DNA from: Dehalococcoidia bacterium UBA6627
GTDB taxonomy: Bacteria; Chloroflexota; Dehalococcoidia; UBA2979
Length of the DNA: 8,550 nucleotides
Direction: 5' to 3'
Assembly: GCA_002455955.1 (NCBI GenBank)
Contig: DKLZ01000053.1
Location: 1 to 8,550 of the forward strand
Shown in pieces: positions 6,433-8,550 of the stretch (positions are counted from its first letter, which is position 1; every line of letters begins with the position of its first letter). The translations under genes were made by a program, and so were the position numbers. The notes beneath the pieces were generated by a model. It had not been told where the DNA came from. It saw only the letters and a program-made list of their open reading frames with translations, and did no database searches.

Positions 6433-7473
6433 ATGACATCCCGATTTGGCGCAAACCTCCGTCCAGGACACCCTGATCTATTAAGGGATTGGCTTGTAAC
6501 AGCAGAGGGACTCGGTTTTGATTCGCTTGGCGTTTCCGACACACAATCACTGTACCGTGAAACTTGGACATCGTTGGGAATCGTCTCAAGTGCGTTGGAA
6601 CGCGTCCCGATAGGACCATGGATCAGCAATCCTCTGACCCGCCATCCAGCAGTCGTAGCGAGCGCTCTTGCGACTCTGGATGACGCCAGACCCGGTCTTG
6701 TGCATCTGGGAATTGGTACCGGCGATTCGGCCGTGTTCAACATAGGTCTGACACCGTCACGGATCGCCGAACTACGTGACTATGTCGTTGCAGTAAGGTC
6801 ACTGCTGGAAGATGGGAAAGCGGAGTATCAAGGCAAAACACTCCTGCTCAGCTGGCCTGGCCCTCGAGACATACCGATCTATGTTGCTGCGCACGGCCCT
6901 CGCAGCCTCGAACTCGCCGGTGAGATCGGTGACGGTGTGGTTGCAGGGACCGGCGTTTCACCAGAGCAAGTTGAAAAAGTGCTCTCGGTAATCGACATCG
7001 GTGCCAGACGCTCAGGACGTACAGTTGAAGAACTGGATGTCTGGTTCTTCACAACAGTGACAGTCTCCACTCTCGGTGAAGAAGCACTCGAACTAGCACC
7101 GCTTGGGACTGGACGAAATGTTGGATCACGTCATGGTGGTGGCCACACAGAGCCATTATTCCCACTGCCAGCTGATGTCAGTGAAAAGCTAGAAGAAGTA
7201 GCACTTAATGCGGGTACTGATGTCTCTCAACATGGCACTTCAGATCGCACGCTGCTGCGGCGTTATGCACAGGCTGTTCGTGACGCAGGTTTGCGCGAAC
7301 ACCGTGTTGCCTCCGCAGTTGTAGGAACACCTGACGAATGCGTGGAACGTCTGGATGCTGCCGCGCAAGCCGGTGCAGAAAACGTTTGGCTGCACATGCC
7401 AGGCTATTTCGACCCAAACTATTCCGAATACCTCACAACGGTCTGGAACGATGTGCTTTCTAAACTTAAATGA
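6433..7473 (+). CDS. Mer-like LLM-class oxidoreductase (F420- or FMN-dependent)
   Basis: Seen: 346 residues with the LLM TIM-barrel order. AEGLGFDSLGVSDTQ lies near 24-38, ISNPLTRHPAVVASALATLDD at 64-84, and LGIGTGDSAVFNIGL at 92-106. DIPIYVAAHGPRSLELAGEIGDGVV spans 146-170, and the closing VVGTPDECVERLDA and HMPGY blocks follow. Family knowledge: the NP-x-TRHP and GIGTGDS pattern is found in methylenetetrahydromethanopterin reductase-like proteins that use F420 or FMN for hydride transfer or oxygenation. The cofactor cannot be decided from sequence alone. Start: ATG 6433 has only a weak AGAG seven bases upstream, but the conserved sequence begins straight after it. An insert rich in Gly and His (about 226-245) lies between the barrel strands. 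Its stop codon overlaps the MFS start (ATGA, 7470-7473), so the two are one transcription unit and probably share a substrate. Confidence 0.88.
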   Translation: MTSRFGANLRPGHPDLLRDWLVTAEGLGFDSLGVSDTQSLYRETWTSLGIVSSALERVPIGPWISNPLTRHPAVVASALATLDDARPGLVHLGIGTGDSAVFNIGLTPSRIAELRDYVVAVRSLLEDGKAEYQGKTLLLSWPGPRDIPIYVAAHGPRSLELAGEIGDGVVAGTGVSPEQVEKVLSVIDIGARRSGRTVEELDVWFFTTVTVSTLGEEALELAPLGTGRNVGSRHGGGHTEPLFPLPADVSEKLEEVALNAGTDVSQHGTSDRTLLRRYAQAVRDAGLREHRVASAVVGTPDECVERLDAAAQAGAENVWLHMPGYFDPNYSEYLTTVWNDVLSKLK

Positions 7474-8550
7474 CGACAAACCACACAGCTGATCCGGCAC
7501 GCACGACCGAAAAGACTCCTCGGATCTTTTACGGCTGGTGGATCGTTGCTTCCGGATTTCTGATTAACAGTGCGAACGCTGGACTGGTATTTCACAGCTT
7601 TGGCGCCTATGTCGTTTTGCTTGAAGATGAATTCGGATGGAGCCGAACAGCTTTCGCCGTAGCGTTTGCCTTGCAGCGAATTGAAAGTGGACTACTTGGA
7701 CCGATCGAAGGTTGGGCAATCGACCGTTTCGGACCGCGAATAATTATGATCACAGGAATCTTGATCTTCGCTTGCGGCTTCTTCGCGTTGAGCCAAGTGA
7801 ACTCGATCGCAACCTTTTATGCTGCATTCCTCATCATCTCTCTCGGTTCATCACTGAGTGCGTTTCTACCTGTCACTGTCGCCGTTGTTAACTGGTTCAA
7901 CCGCCGACGTGCACTTGCGATAGCTCTCCTCTCTATGGGCTTCGCTGCAGGTGGATTACTCCAACCCGGCGTCGTTGCGCTGCTCGAAGCTCTTGGCTGG
8001 CGGGCGATGGCTAACGTTTCCGGAATATTCATTCTTACCATCGGTCTGCCACTCGCCATGCTTGTTCGACATCGTCCAGAAGACTATGGGATGCAACCCG
8101 ATGGCGAAGCAGTGGAATCAACAGAAGAAGCTCCTGAAGTTGAATTCACAGCACGGCAGGCACTACGTACACGAGCATTTTGGTTCATTGCACTCGGACA
8201 CGGTGCCTCGCTACTCGTGATGGGCGCTGTCATGGTCCATTTTGTTGCGCACGCCGAGGAGCTCGGCTACTCACTTCGTACTGCCGCTAATCTCATTATG
8301 GGAATGACTATCGCGATGATATTTGGACAGGTAGTTATCGGTGGCTTTCTTGGTGACCGAATCAATAAGCGACTGACCATCATCATCGCACTTTCTGGAC
8401 ACTCTGTTGCACTACTACTACTCGCCTACAGCACACACATGTGGATGATGATCGGGTTTATCGTGATTAACGGCCTTGCAATGGGAACACGTGGACCACT
8501 AATCCAAGCTTTGCGGGCCGATTACTTCGGGAGACAAAGCTTTGGCAAGA
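7470..8550 (+). CDS. MFS transporter, oxalate/formate antiporter- or monocarboxylate-type, 3' end outside window
   Basis: Seen: an open frame of 360 codons from the ATG at 7470 to the window edge. After a polar N-terminus comes YGWWIVASGF (21-30, TM1). Motif A, GWAIDRFGPR (81-90), lies after TM2. TM3-TM6 follow to residue 199. A cytoplasmic linker begins RHRPEDYGMQPDGE and is acidic. TM7-TM10 contain a second motif-A copy, GGFLGDRINKR (291-301), and RGPLIQALRADYFGR comes near the edge. Ten membrane segments are visible of the expected twelve, so about 60 residues are missing. Family knowledge: the FGWSR, RPEDYG and RGP-ADYFGR signatures are typical of the oxalate/formate antiporter and monocarboxylate-like MFS branches, which move small organic acids. 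There is no Shine-Dalgarno before its start; it overlaps the preceding gene by four bases and is probably translated by coupling. The solute is unknown. Confidence 0.9.
   Translation, partial: MTTNHTADPARTTEKTPRIFYGWWIVASGFLINSANAGLVFHSFGAYVVLLEDEFGWSRTAFAVAFALQRIESGLLGPIEGWAIDRFGPRIIMITGILIFACGFFALSQVNSIATFYAAFLIISLGSSLSAFLPVTVAVVNWFNRRRALAIALLSMGFAAGGLLQPGVVALLEALGWRAMANVSGIFILTIGLPLAMLVRHRPEDYGMQPDGEAVESTEEAPEVEFTARQALRTRAFWFIALGHGASLLVMGAVMVHFVAHAEELGYSLRTAANLIMGMTIAMIFGQVVIGGFLGDRINKRLTIIIALSGHSVALLLLAYSTHMWMMIGFIVINGLAMGTRGPLIQALRADYFGRQSFGK

Overview
The window looks like part of an accessory catabolic region in a bacterial chromosome or metagenomic contig. Base composition is close to balanced by eye, genes are tightly packed, and there are no RNA genes, transposases or CRISPR repeats. 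Three of the seven genes belong to the bacterial luciferase-like (LLM) flavin or F420 oxidoreductase superfamily, and they come from three different branches: NtaA/SnaA/DszA, SsuD-like and Mer-like. A class III CoA-transferase, a double hot-dog acyl dehydratase and an MFS carboxylate-type transporter accompany them. Such paralog-rich LLM sets with CaiB/BaiF transferases are a known hallmark of SAR202-type Chloroflexota. They also occur in actinobacteria and some proteobacteria, but the moderate GC argues against a typical high-GC actinobacterium. The taxonomic placement is inference, not proof.

Layout. Positions 1-971 (+) hold the 3' part of an NtaA/DszA-type FMN monooxygenase cut by the window edge. 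After a 37-base convergent gap, 1009-2211 (-) is a fold-type I PLP aminotransferase of the LysN/MocR-like type. A divergent promoter region (2212-2410) carries an inverted repeat and a TTGACA promoter reading right. Next come 2411-3628 (+), an SsuD-like monooxygenase, and 3776-5047 (+), a CaiB/BaiF CoA-transferase with a GTG start. They are separated by 147 bases containing a perfect 10-base palindrome. After a 69-base convergent gap, 5117-6241 (-) is a MaoC-type two-domain acyl dehydratase. A second divergent region (6242-6432) leads to 6433-7473 (+), a Mer-like LLM oxidoreductase. This overlaps by four bases an MFS transporter at 7470-8550 (+), which runs off the window.

How the genes may work together (inference): the MFS carrier brings in an organic acid. 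The LLM enzymes oxygenate it or cleave C-S, C-N or C-C bonds, the aminotransferase removes or adds an amino group, the CoA-transferase makes the acyl-CoA, and the MaoC protein hydrates or dehydrates an enoyl-CoA-like intermediate. No substrate can be named from the sequence. No flavin reductase that would supply FMNH2 to the two-component-type monooxygenases is present in the window. No intergenic stretch exceeds 300 bases and no convincing intrinsic terminator was found.
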